Assembly: GCF_001908375.1 (NCBI RefSeq)
Contig: NZ_CP017243.1
Coordinates: 1-64,000, forward strand
Direction of reading: 5' to 3'
Length of the DNA: 64,000 nucleotides
Origin: Rhizobium etli 8C-3
Lineage (GTDB): Bacteria > Pseudomonadota > Alphaproteobacteria > Rhizobiales > Rhizobiaceae
In this document: positions 55,970 to 64,000 of the stretch, piece by piece
Numbering within the stretch: position 1 is the stretch's first letter
How the letters are laid out: each line of letters starts with the position of its first letter
Made by a program: the position numbers and the translations under genes
Notes under the pieces: generated by a model
The model's database searches: none
What the model was told of the DNA's origin: nothing
Seen by the model: the letters and a program-made list of their open reading frames with translations, nothing else

Positions 55970-56671
55970 TTATGGACGTCCAACGCGATATCTCAGATGC
56001 ACGGAGCCGAGGCCAGCGGCTTCGGCGCTGATAAACGTGAGCCTCGCCCTGCCGGCAAGCCCATCCTCGCCGCCCTCGAATATGGCCGGTGTATTCGACT
56101 TGCCTCCGATCGCAGGGAAGATGACCAGGCTGACCTCGTCAACAAGACCCGCCTTCAAGAAATGGCCATTGGTTTGCGCCCCGCCTTCCAGCATCAAGCG
56201 CTTCACACCGAACTCGGTTCCAAGAAGGTCAAGCGCGTTTTTCAGATCGACGCCATCTTTCTCCGAGACGATATAGGAAACGCCAGCCTGGGTGAGGCCC
56301 GCCAGGTAAGCATCATCCACGTCAGATCCTGTCAGGACCACAAGGTGAGCTCCCTCAATGTCGCTCTTGTCCCAGCGTAGCCGACCGTCCTTATCCACGA
56401 TGACAGCGAACTCGCCGGCGTCCGGGTTGGCGATATGGATCGGTCGCGCGGCTGTGCCGGTTGCTTGATAGGGGCGGTCGACGGCGTCCGCGAACTCTTC
56501 TCCCGTCGCTCTTCCCGAAAGCCAGGCGTCGGCACCGATCTTCTCATGCAGGCCGTCATAGATCTTCACGAGCTCATCGACCGAATGGCCGGTTGCCTCG
56601 GCCCAATCATTGACGATCAATCGGCCATCCAGCGGCGACATCATGTGACAGATTACATAGGGTCTGGGCAT
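55970..56671 (-). CDS. RibD C-terminal / dihydrofolate reductase-like protein
   Basis: 233 aa from the ATG at 56671, with AGAGGAGAG 7-8 bp upstream; the frame opens slightly earlier at 56695. MPRPYVICHMMSPLDGRLI is the typical RibD_C start. The NADPH-binding region includes VKRLMLEGGAQTNGHFLKAG LVDEVSLVIFPAIGG. It is a stand-alone reductase domain without a deaminase, common in plasmid catabolic clusters. It is encoded 32 bp after an SDR gene on the same strand and may be co-transcribed. Confidence 0.9.
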   Translation of the reverse strand: MPRPYVICHMMSPLDGRLIVNDWAEATGHSVDELVKIYDGLHEKIGADAWLSGRATGEEFADAVDRPYQATGTAARPIHIANPDAGEFAVIVDKDGRLRWDKSDIEGAHLVVLTGSDVDDAYLAGLTQAGVSYIVSEKDGVDLKNALDLLGTEFGVKRLMLEGGAQTNGHFLKAGLVDEVSLVIFPAIGGKSNTPAIFEGGEDGLAGRARLTFISAEAAGLGSVHLRYRVGRP

Positions 56672-56702
56672 TGGATTACTCTCCTCTACAAACATTCCAC
56701 CG

Positions 56703-57554
56703 TCAGTGGCCTGCCTTCAACCAGGCTGCGAATTTATCCATCCAGTCGGGGTGCCAACGTGAAAGCGCGGGTCGGTTCAGAATCATGTCATCGGCCGCCC
56801 AGCGGATCCGTCTGGCATCTATCGCAGACGTAACCGCGTTATCCGGACAGATGATGTAAAAATTCTCGTCGAGCAGACGGACCAGGAAGTATTCCACCAG
56901 TTGCTCTGCGGTCCATGCCTCATCGGGTTTCGCAATGCCCTGCGGCTTGAGTGCGATGTTCATGGGTGTCCACGTGTAGCCAGGGACGAGGAGATGAGCC
57001 GAAACACGACCTCCCGTCTCCTTCAGAAGCTCGTGCGACAGCTGTTCGGTCAGGACTTTGACAGCTGCCTTTGCCACCGAATATGCGGCGTTACCTGGAG
57101 GAGTCGTAATACCTTCCTTGGAGCCGAGGTTGACAACGGCCGACTGGCGACCGGCTTCGATCATGTAGGGCACGAAGACGTGTTGCGCGGCCAGAACACC
57201 TCCGAAGTTTACATCGATCTGGCGTCGCCACTTTGCAGGATTGTCCCAAGGGCCGGCTCCTTGCGTTATGCCCGCGTTGTTTACTAGGACGGCCACGTCG
57301 CCAAACCGCGAAATCGTTTCGTCCCGCAACCTGGTCAGTGCCGACAAATCTGATACGTCGCCGCTCACGATCAGGATGTCCGTGTCGAGTGTCGAAGTAA
57401 CATCCTCAAGTGCGTCGGCGTCGAGATCCAGCAGCGCGAGCTTCATGCCGCGGGCCGCGAGAGCCCTCGCGATTGCCAAGCCGATGCCCTTCGCAGCTCC
57501 CGTGATGACCGCAACGCGGCCAGGAGCAACGACGCTGTTCATTCTCTCGCTCAT
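56703..57554 (-). CDS. SDR-family oxidoreductase
   Basis: 283 aa. TGAAKGIG (19-26), NNAG (92-95), catalytic Y158-x3-K162 in AAYSVAKAAV and a Ser in VVNLGSKEG. The C-terminal extension (about 240-283) with IRWAADDMILNRPALSRWHP is longer than in the simplest SDRs and may complete the substrate pocket. It is first in a two-gene operon with the RibD-type reductase. Substrate unknown. Confidence 0.9.
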   Translation of the reverse strand: MSERMNSVVAPGRVAVITGAAKGIGLAIARALAARGMKLALLDLDADALEDVTSTLDTDILIVSGDVSDLSALTRLRDETISRFGDVAVLVNNAGITQGAGPWDNPAKWRRQIDVNFGGVLAAQHVFVPYMIEAGRQSAVVNLGSKEGITTPPGNAAYSVAKAAVKVLTEQLSHELLKETGGRVSAHLLVPGYTWTPMNIALKPQGIAKPDEAWTAEQLVEYFLVRLLDENFYIICPDNAVTSAIDARRIRWAADDMILNRPALSRWHPDWMDKFAAWLKAGH

Positions 57555-58021
57555 TTTTTGTCTTTCCCGTCATTGGACCGTCACCGCTGGAAGGTGTGCC
57601 GGACAAGCCGTCGCCGTGGAATTTTTCTCCGAGAAGCGTGCCGGCCGATGGCACCAGCGCAGAGAAGTCCATCAACGCTACTCGGGCGCTTGGGTCGTCG
57701 GATCATATCCGCGGGCTGCGAACGACCGTTCGATCGCACTATAAGAATAGGGTAGCGCGACGGCTACTTGAAGTGAGCGGGATCGCACGCACCGATGAGC
57801 CGTGTTCACTCAAGGGCCTTCGTGACGTAGGGAATGCCTGGCCAGTTCGACCGCGGACGGGACCAAAAAGGTAACGCACTCCTGGTCCCTGCCAGATCGG
57901 TGGATGATTTTCACTCGCCGCCCCGATCAATTTTGCTCATGTAACCAATCGGCTCCACGGGCATTTGGTCACCAGCGCCTCGAGACGATCGTGGTGCTGA
58001 CCAAACCAAAGGAGTGAAATC
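57555..58021. other. Divergent intergenic region, nothing recognised
   Basis: About 470 bp between two divergent SDR genes. It should hold both promoters. No clear palindrome or RNA element was identified. Confidence 0.4.
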
Positions 58022-58804
58022 ATGACAGGGAATAAACCACTCGCAATGATCACGGGCGGCTCATCTGGAATAGGCTTCGAGCTTGCCAAACAATTCGCCA
58101 AGAATGGATTCGATGTCGCCATTTCAGGCTCAAGCGACAAGGTGAACGAGGCCGCCGATGCGCTACGAAGCCTTGATGCCGAAGCATATCCGTTCAAAGC
58201 GGATGCCTCGACGTACGATGGCGTCGAGAGGTTCTGGACCTTTACGCAGGGGCTGGGGCGCCCCTTGGAAGCCGCGGCTCTGAACGTCGGTATCGGTATT
58301 GGCGGCGCCTTTGTCGATAACGATCTCGAGGATGAGCTTCGCCTGCTTGCGATCAATGTAACCGGGACCGTCCATATGGCCAAACGCGTCGTCCAACATA
58401 TGGTCAAGAACGGCCGCGGCAGGATTCTCATCACCTCCTCGGTTTCGGCGACCCTGCCCACGCCATACGAAACCGTTTACGGCCCGTCGAAGGCATTCGG
58501 TTACATGGTCGCGGAATCTCTGCGCGAGGAGTTGCGCTCGACCGGGGTCACGGTGACGGCACTCCTTCCGGGCGCCACCAACAGCGACTTCCACGCGAAC
58601 GCTGGAATGGGCGGTACGAAGCTCGGTGGCCAACAAAAAAACGACAAGACGCTCGTCGCCAAGCAGGGCTTCGAGGCCCTCATGAACGGCATCGACCATA
58701 TCGTCGGCGGAGATCAGAAAACCAAGCGGCAGGTGTTGGAAAACCGGACGACCCCCGAGCCCGTCAAAGCCGCGCGGCAAGCCGAATTGACCCAACCGCA
58801 GTGA
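58022..58804 (+). CDS. SDR-family oxidoreductase
   Basis: 260 aa, with AAAGGAG 8 bp before the ATG. MITGGSSGIGFELAKQFAKN is the Rossmann motif (TGGSSGIG at 11-18); catalytic S140 area ITSSVSA and Y153-x3-K157. In place of the usual NNAG it has ALNVGIGIGG, an unusual variant. The C-terminal tail is polar (TKRQVLENRTTPEPVKAARQ). It is followed after 11 bp by a second SDR gene, forming an operon upstream of a LysR gene. Confidence 0.9.
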   Translation: MTGNKPLAMITGGSSGIGFELAKQFAKNGFDVAISGSSDKVNEAADALRSLDAEAYPFKADASTYDGVERFWTFTQGLGRPLEAAALNVGIGIGGAFVDNDLEDELRLLAINVTGTVHMAKRVVQHMVKNGRGRILITSSVSATLPTPYETVYGPSKAFGYMVAESLREELRSTGVTVTALLPGATNSDFHANAGMGGTKLGGQQKNDKTLVAKQGFEALMNGIDHIVGGDQKTKRQVLENRTTPEPVKAARQAELTQPQ

Positions 58805-58815
58805 AGGAGCACGTC

Positions 58816-59763
58816 ATGTCACATCTGAAAAACAAGGTCGCCATCGTCACAGGGGCTTCCTCGGGCATTGGAGCGGCGACCGCCAGAGGATTGGCGGAAA
58901 AAGGTGCGCGCGTCGTCCTTGCCGGCCGCAATGAGGAACGCCTCAGTCAGATCGTCGAAGACATCACCGGTTCGGGAGGTATTGCCAGCTACAAGGTTGC
59001 TGATGCCACGGATTTTGAGAGTACCAAGGCCCTCGTCGCGTTCGCCACAACGACGTACGGCCCGGTCGATATATTGGTCAACAATGCCGGCCTCATGCTC
59101 TTTTCCTATTGGAAGGATGCCGCCGTCGGCGATTGGAACAAGATGATCGATACCAACCTGCGTGGCTATCTGCATGCGATCGCCGCGGTGCTGCCGTCGA
59201 TGTTGGAGCGCCGGTCCGGCCGCATCCTGAATATGAGCTCTATCGCCGGCGTTCATGTCGGCGAGGCGGCAGGGGTTTACGGAGCCACGAAGTTCTTCAT
59301 ACGCGGTATTACCGAAAGCCTCAGGAAGGAGGTGGGCGTGGGTAGCGGGATCCAAGTGTCTATGATCAGCCCTGGCGTGATCGATACCGGCTGGGCCGAC
59401 AAGGTTCATGACGAGACGGGCAGAAAGATCGCCGGAGAGCTCAACAAGCAGGGTATTCCGCCGTCGTCGGTGGCTGAAGCCGTGGTCTATGCACTAGACC
59501 AGCCCCCGGAGATCACGATCAACGACATTTCGTCCATCCAACCCGGCAGGACTGGTAGCCCGCGTTTTCGAGAGCTCAGAACTAGAACCTCCGGGACTGT
59601 TAGACCGCCTCGCGGAACCAACCGGTGCCGTCTCTCGTGGCTGTGGACACGAAGATCTTCATTGCATGACGATCTAATCCCGGACGTTTTCGTTTTTCAG
59701 CGACCGGGCCATCTCCGCCGTCCTTCGCAGGATCCAACATGGATCACTAGGTCAAATTTTTGA
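58816..59763 (+). CDS. SDR-family oxidoreductase with aberrant C-terminal extension
   Basis: 315 aa from the ATG at 58816, preceded by GAAGGAG. The classic SDR domain covers residues 1-240: TGASSGIG (12-19), NNAG, and VYGATKFF with the catalytic Tyr/Lys. The last recognisable family residues are PEITINDISSIQPGR. The following ~70 residues (TGSPRFRELRTRTSGTVRPP...) are Arg-rich and unlike the family, which suggests a small indel at the natural stop has caused read-through. The enzyme core is intact. Confidence 0.87.
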   Translation: MSHLKNKVAIVTGASSGIGAATARGLAEKGARVVLAGRNEERLSQIVEDITGSGGIASYKVADATDFESTKALVAFATTTYGPVDILVNNAGLMLFSYWKDAAVGDWNKMIDTNLRGYLHAIAAVLPSMLERRSGRILNMSSIAGVHVGEAAGVYGATKFFIRGITESLRKEVGVGSGIQVSMISPGVIDTGWADKVHDETGRKIAGELNKQGIPPSSVAEAVVYALDQPPEITINDISSIQPGRTGSPRFRELRTRTSGTVRPPRGTNRCRLSWLWTRRSSLHDDLIPDVFVFQRPGHLRRPSQDPTWITRSNF

Positions 59764-59894
59764 CTGCTTCCTCGGCCATCACATACCAAATACAGGGCCA
59801 GTTAAATAAGGATTGAAGGTGCCGGCCGGCCTGAAGCAAGGTCGGCGCCGGCAAGGGCGATCTTTTTCAGTACAAGTGCGAGTATCCATAACTC

Positions 59895-60800
59895 ATGGTA
59901 TCAACGCGGGCCGATCTGGCCGACCTTGAAACTTTCGTCGCGATCGCGCGTGCGGGGGGGTTCCGAAAGGCCGCCGCGCTTCGCGGCGTTTCCGGGTCTG
60001 CCCTCAGCCACTCGATCAGGGGTTTGGAGGCCCGTCTGGGCGTCCGTCTGTTTCATCGGACAAGCAGGAGCATCAGTCTCACCGCCGCCGGCGAAGTGCT
60101 GCTTGCCGAACTGGAGCCCCGTTTCCTCGGCATTCAAGCTGCGATGGATCTCCTAGACAGTTTCAGGAGCGGGCCTACGGGCAGAGTGAGAGTGACCACC
60201 CTGCGTGACGCCGCCGAGCTGCTGATCGCTCCTCGACTGCACAGTTTTCGCAAGAGCTACCCAGATGTCGAGGTCGAAGTCAGCGTCGAGGATCGCTTCA
60301 TCGATATGGTCGCCGAAGGTTTTGACGCGGGCATCCGTTATGGGGGAACGGTTCCCGAGGGGATGATCGCGTCGCGTCTGACATCCGAACTCGAATGGAT
60401 CGTAGTCGGTTCTCCGGCCTATCTCAACGAACGAGGGCGGCCCGCGCGGCCGGAAGATCTCTTGACGCACGAGTGCATCCGGATCCGAACCGGTACGGAT
60501 CACCTCTGCAAATGGGAACTTGGCGACGGCGATCGCATGGTTTCTCTCGACGTTCCGGGACTTCTCACGCTCGGAGATTCGGAACTATCTATCCGCATGG
60601 CGGAGGAGGGAGGCGGTCTCTTTTATTGCCTGCAGGCCCGGGTCGAGGACAAACTTGCGGCCGGTTCACTCGAAGTCGTGCTGCCGGACTGGACCTCTAC
60701 CGGGCCGGGTTTTCATGCATACTACGTTTCGCATCGACAGGTGCCGTCCGCTCTCCGGACGTTTCTCGACTACCTTAAGGCGCCGGTTGCGGGCGATTGA
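59895..60800 (+). CDS. LysR-family transcriptional regulator
   Basis: 301 aa. The N-terminal winged HTH (DLETFVAIARAGGFRKAAAL RGVSGSALSHSIRGLEARLG VRLFHR) and the co-inducer domain (GRVRVTTLRDAAELLIAPRL, FDAGIRYGGTVPEGMIASRL) are complete, at normal length. Members of this subgroup often regulate adjacent SDR genes. Here it lies 131 bp downstream of the SDR operon on the same strand. Confidence 0.93.
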   Translation: MVSTRADLADLETFVAIARAGGFRKAAALRGVSGSALSHSIRGLEARLGVRLFHRTSRSISLTAAGEVLLAELEPRFLGIQAAMDLLDSFRSGPTGRVRVTTLRDAAELLIAPRLHSFRKSYPDVEVEVSVEDRFIDMVAEGFDAGIRYGGTVPEGMIASRLTSELEWIVVGSPAYLNERGRPARPEDLLTHECIRIRTGTDHLCKWELGDGDRMVSLDVPGLLTLGDSELSIRMAEEGGGLFYCLQARVEDKLAAGSLEVVLPDWTSTGPGFHAYYVSHRQVPSALRTFLDYLKAPVAGD

Positions 60801-60830
60801 AGTGACGGCCAGACGAGACAGCTTCACCAG

Positions 60831-61959
60831 GCAGGAGAATCGCATATGGATGGTAAGGAGTTGTTTTGCTGAGGCAAATCGACTCAAGAACTCTCCGATA
60901 ATTTGGAGGTACGGATGAATCGATTTGCCACCTGTTTTAAAGATCTGCCCGACCCTCGGGGCGCAACACACGTCATCCGCTGATGTCGATCCTGTTCATT
61001 GCCATTGCCGCGATCGTTTGCGGCGCCGAAAGCTGCGCCGACATGGCCGATTCGGCGTTTCCAAAAAGAAGTGGCTCAAGACGATCGTGCCGCTGCCCTA
61101 TGGCATCGCCGGCCATGGCACCTTCTCCACCGTTTTCCGCTGCCTCAATCAGGTTGCCTTCGAAGCCGCTTTACCGAAGCCTTTGCAAAGGGCATGGAAG
61201 GCGTGGTGGCGGTCGACGGCAAGGCGGTACGAGGCGACGCCGCTGCCCCTCGTCAAGGTCTGGGCTGCCGGTTGCGGCCTGGTCATCGGCCAACAGACCG
61301 CGCCGGGCCGCAACGAGGTCCAAGGGGCGCTCGATGCGCTTGCGCTTTTGTCGCTGGAAGGTGCCATCGTCACCGCCGATGCCCTGCATTGCCGCGCCGA
61401 TACCGCTCATGCCATCCTTTCCGCCGGCGGCGACTATGCCCTGGCGTTGAAGGCCAATCAGCCCGGCCTCCTGGCACAGACGATTGCTCGTCTGGACGAC
61501 GTCGAGCCACTCGGCGTCCAGACCGCCGCCGAGAATGACCATGACCGCTGCGAAAGACGCCGTGCCTGCATCGTCGCCGTCAATGACATCGACTTCCCCG
61601 GCCTGCAGGCCATCGGCTCCGTCGAGGCCACAAGCCGTCATGCCGATGGCCGTCTGACCAGCCATGTCCGCTACTTCCTGCTCTCCACCGTCATGTCGGC
61701 TGCCGCCCTGATCGAGGTAACCAGAACTCATTGGCAGATCGAAAACAAACTGCACTGGGTGCTCGACGTCCAGTTCCGCGAGGATGCCGCCAGAAACCGT
61801 AAGGATCACGGACCGGCAAACATTGCTCTGTTACGAAAGATTGCCCTCAACCTCATCCGGGCCCATCCAGATAAGGCCTCCATTCGTCGAAAGATCAAGA
61901 AGGCAGGGTGGGACGATCAGTTCCTCATCTCTATCATCGCTCATATGCGATAGCCCTGC
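60831..61959 (+). mobile_element. ISAs1-family insertion with perfect 8-bp target duplication
   Basis: The ends are inverted repeats: GCAGGAGAATCGCATATG at 60831-60848 and, on the other strand, GCAGGGCTATCGCATATG ending at 61959 (15 of 18 match). TTCACCAG flanks both ends directly (60823-60830 and 61960-61967), a perfect 8-bp target duplication. Length is 1129 bp. The insertion lies just after the LysR gene. Confidence 0.85.
60915..61953 (+). pseudogene. ISAs1-family transposase, frameshifted
   Basis: MNRFATCFKDLPDPRG begins at the ATG at 60915 and then shifts. MSILFIAIAAIVCGAESCAD continues in a second frame, and FGVSKKKWLKTIVPLPYGIA in a third. The C-terminal body from about 61060 is one long frame with GLVIGQQTAPGRNEVQGALD, IVTADALHC, DYALALKANQP and THWQIENKLHWVLDVQFRED, typical of ISAs1. 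The catalytic part therefore remains, but the N terminus needs at least two frame corrections. Confidence 0.85.
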
Positions 61960-61967
61960 TTCACCAG

Positions 61968-62278
61968 GGGAATTTGAGTGCCGGCAGAAAGCGGTCGCTC
62001 GCAGCCAGAAAAATAATTGGCAGCAAGATCGCCTGGCATCCTTTAACATGCCGAAAGCGGAAAAAAATACGTGACAGCCTCCGATCCCTCTCTGAGCCGA
62101 GGCCATCCATGATGGTAGAGAATCCGCAAGTCTTCGGCTGTCTGACACGACCAGCCGGTACGAATGCGGTACTGCCACGGCTCTCCTCCAGGCGCCCGTT
62201 TTTGATCTCTCGATATCTAAATTTGTGCAGACGAGCAGGCAAAGCTATAACGGCAGGATCAACGAATACTGGTAGCTC
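61968..62278. other. Intergenic region, nothing recognised
   Basis: About 310 bp after the ISAs1 element. Short frames only, including a hydrophobic minus-strand stretch (AILLPIIFLAASDRFLPA) without context. Confidence 0.35.
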
Positions 62279-62563
62279 TCAGACAATCTGGATCGATATC
62301 AACCGGGAATGCCTGCATATGTAGGGAGGATTCAAGCACGGCGTGAGGGCGATGCAGACGGACGAGGCGGAGACGTCACGGAAACCCGAGAGCACCTGCA
62401 TCACCTCGCTCGAGGTTTCCAGGCGGCCTTGTAGGAGACCCGCGGCGTAGTGCCCCGAAAACCCCACCGCGCAAATGCTGATTATGAAAGACAGTACGAA
62501 AATGATTACTCTGTAGCCGGAAACGGGACAACAGCCTGTCCATTGTGGTCGATCCTTGTCCAT
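62279..62563 (-). pseudogene. N-terminal fragment of a transducer-like membrane protein
   Basis: From the ATG at 62563 the frame reads GYRVIIFVLSFIISICAVGF, a transmembrane segment, then YAAGLLQGRLETSSEVMQVL SGFRDVSAS, which resembles the first periplasmic segment of methyl-accepting chemotaxis proteins. After that the sequence diverges and stops at 62279, so only the first ~65 residues are recognisable. Confidence 0.4.
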
Positions 62564-63011
62564 AGGCGGTGAAGAAACTTCATCAATCGGGATCCGCCTC
62601 CGAGGGAAGCATCGAATCATCAATGACGACACGAAAGCTGCGCGACCGAGGTTGTCTGTCAACAGATTGTCTGATAAAGCTTGCTAATGTTCGAACTGTC
62701 TCACAAACTTGCGGAGGAATAACTCCGTAACAGAACCGGCGCTGCCGCAGCCGGCACAACTTTCACTGCTGAAATCGATTGCCGCGATGTTCCTTGTTTT
62801 CAATGGAAAGCGGTGACCGCATCTCGGCTATGTGAAGGCTTCGAACATGTCGTCGTCCTCGCGACGGCGGGACGCGACGCCTTGATGAACAAACGGGCGT
62901 CCTTTTTATGGATGGACGGCTCCATGGCGCCGAGATCACCAGCTTCCCCGATATGCATCTTGAGATGTTGATCTGGGACAGGTAAGTATTGAGATTCAAG
63001 AAGCAGAGAAG
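62564..63011. other. Upstream region of the glycoside hydrolase gene
   Basis: About 450 bp with no recognisable gene. It should hold the promoter of the family 3 glycoside hydrolase. No strong operator palindrome was identified. Confidence 0.4.
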
Positions 63012-64000
63012 ATGATTGATAAGAAAGCATTGCTCGATAATATGACCTTGGCGGAGCAGGTCTCGCTACTTTCCGGCGATACGTTCTGGTCTTTACCGCC
63101 CATCGACCGCCTAGGGATAGGGAGATTGCGCTTGACCGACGGCCCCAACGGCGCCCGCGGGGCGGGGTCTTTTGTCGGAGGTGTGACTGCAGCGGCTTTC
63201 CCGGTGGGCATCGCCATCGGAGCGAGTTGGAACCCGGATCTAGCCAAGGAAATCGGCAGTGCCCTAGGTGACGAGGTTCTTTCAAAAGGTGCCCACGTCT
63301 CGTTAGCCCCCACCGTTAACATCCAGCGTAGCGTCACAAACGGCCGCAACTTTGAGTGCTTCTCTGAGGATCCGATCCTGACGGCGGAACTTGCAGTCGG
63401 CTATATCGAAGGTCTGCAGTCCACGAAAGTCGGTGCCACGATAAAACATTTCGTCGGCAACGAGTCCGAGATTGAACGTACAACCATCTCTTCAGATATC
63501 GATGAACGCACGCTGCGCGAAGTCTACCTGATACCCTTTGAGACGGCGGTGAAGCGGGCAAAGGTCTGGGCCGTGATGTCTTCGTATAACAAGCTAAACG
63601 GTACTTACACGGCGGAAAGCCATTGGCTGTTGAACGAGGTTCTGCGCGGTGACTGGGGTTTTAACGGCGTGGTGATGTCGGACTGGTTCGGCTCGCGTTC
63701 GACCGCACCCACCGTGAATGCCGGGCTGGATCTGGAGATGCCGGGCCCGACTCGCGATCGCGGCTCCAAGCTACTGGCTGCGGTCGAAGGCGGCGAGGTT
63801 AGTGTCGAGACGATCCGCGCCTGTGTGCGCAATATCCTGACTTTGATGGAACGCACCGGCGCTATCAACGATCATCGCGAGTTTAAGGAGTACGCCATTG
63901 ATCAACCGAAACATAGGGCATTGATCAGGCGCGCGGGAGCGGAAAGCGCAGTTCTGCTACAGAATGACGGGATCCTGCCATTGGCTCAGCAAGGTATGGT
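63012..64000 (+). CDS. Glycoside hydrolase family 3 (beta-glucosidase-like), partial
   Basis: The frame opens at the ATG at 63012 and is still open at the window edge (329 codons seen). GH3 features: LTDGPNGARG (41-50), APTVNIQRS (99-107), GRNFECFSEDP (111-121), the KHF triplet (145-147) and the catalytic nucleophile D224 in VMSDWFGS. A linker starts near 245, and the second domain begins (GAESAVLLQNDGILPL). Family 3 enzymes release glucose or related sugars from oligosaccharides and plant glycosides. No signal peptide is present, so it is probably cytoplasmic. The acid/base residue would lie beyond the window. Confidence 0.92.
   Translation, partial: MIDKKALLDNMTLAEQVSLLSGDTFWSLPPIDRLGIGRLRLTDGPNGARGAGSFVGGVTAAAFPVGIAIGASWNPDLAKEIGSALGDEVLSKGAHVSLAPTVNIQRSVTNGRNFECFSEDPILTAELAVGYIEGLQSTKVGATIKHFVGNESEIERTTISSDIDERTLREVYLIPFETAVKRAKVWAVMSSYNKLNGTYTAESHWLLNEVLRGDWGFNGVVMSDWFGSRSTAPTVNAGLDLEMPGPTRDRGSKLLAAVEGGEVSVETIRACVRNILTLMERTGAINDHREFKEYAIDQPKHRALIRRAGAESAVLLQNDGILPLAQQGM

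Noticed and set aside
55289..56380. Plus-strand frame of 363 codons
   Set aside because: It starts in the oxidase leader and runs antisense through the RibD-type gene; no recognisable domain.

Overview
The window looks like accessory DNA of a fast-growing rhizobium, most likely a Rhizobium etli / R. phaseoli-type symbiotic or accessory plasmid. The strongest single clue is the gene at 50650-51117, whose product I recognise as rhizavidin, the dimeric avidin of R. etli (recalled, not searched). A RHE_PE00001/DUF1612-type protein, a plasmid pRiA4b ORF-3 family protein, an alphaproteobacterial LexA box (GAAC-N7-GAAC) and FixK/FNR boxes agree with this. IS debris (IS3, IS4, IS5, IS66, ISAs1) and many broken genes show a mosaic, recombining region. 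No tRNA, rRNA, CRISPR array or replication origin was seen.

Layout. 1-4.4 kb: nested IS3/IS4 remnants and a serine recombinase. 4.8-7.4 kb: a DUF1612/HTH protein and a RES-Xre toxin-antitoxin pair with a repeated operator. 7.45-9.7 kb: three overlapping genes for a compact ubiquitin-like system: a triple ubiquitin-like protein, an E1-like adenylyltransferase with an N-terminal DUF6791-type domain, and a DUF6527 Cys/His protein. 9.9-18.3 kb: an operon of an AddB-like nuclease, an AddA-like helicase-nuclease, a small PD-(D/E)XK-like protein and a GmrSD-like DUF262/DUF1524 protein. 18.7-25.2 kb: on the other strand, a type III-like Mod/Res restriction-modification pair whose Res ends in a DUF4926-like domain and is followed by a DUF6883 gene. 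Together 6-25 kb reads as a defence island.

25.5-34.8 kb: a DNA-damage block: pRiA4b ORF-3 protein, two small rhizobial proteins, a candidate small RNA with four anti-Shine-Dalgarno hairpins, SRAP peptidase, ATP-dependent ligase, and the imuA-imuB-dnaE2 mutagenesis operon behind a LexA box. 34.9-41.8 kb: a broken toxin-antitoxin pair, a PIN-like protein, an IS5-family element, a membrane-anchored unknown protein, and a divergent SDR/TetR pair with a palindromic operator. 42-47.8 kb: a stress cluster (BON protein, CBS-BON pseudogene, broken histidine kinase, type III polyketide synthase, ABC transporter remnant) in which two genes carry FixK/FNR boxes.

47.8-50.2 kb: a decayed coxM-coxS-coxL type molybdenum hydroxylase operon with an intact lactonase-like metallo-beta-lactamase gene inside it. 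50.3-53 kb: rhizavidin between IS66 fragments. 53-60.8 kb: a beta-rich unknown, a multicopper oxidase, a RibD-type reductase, three SDR enzymes and a LysR regulator. 60.8-62 kb: an ISAs1-type insertion with a perfect 8-bp target duplication but a frameshifted transposase. The window ends inside a family 3 glycoside hydrolase gene.
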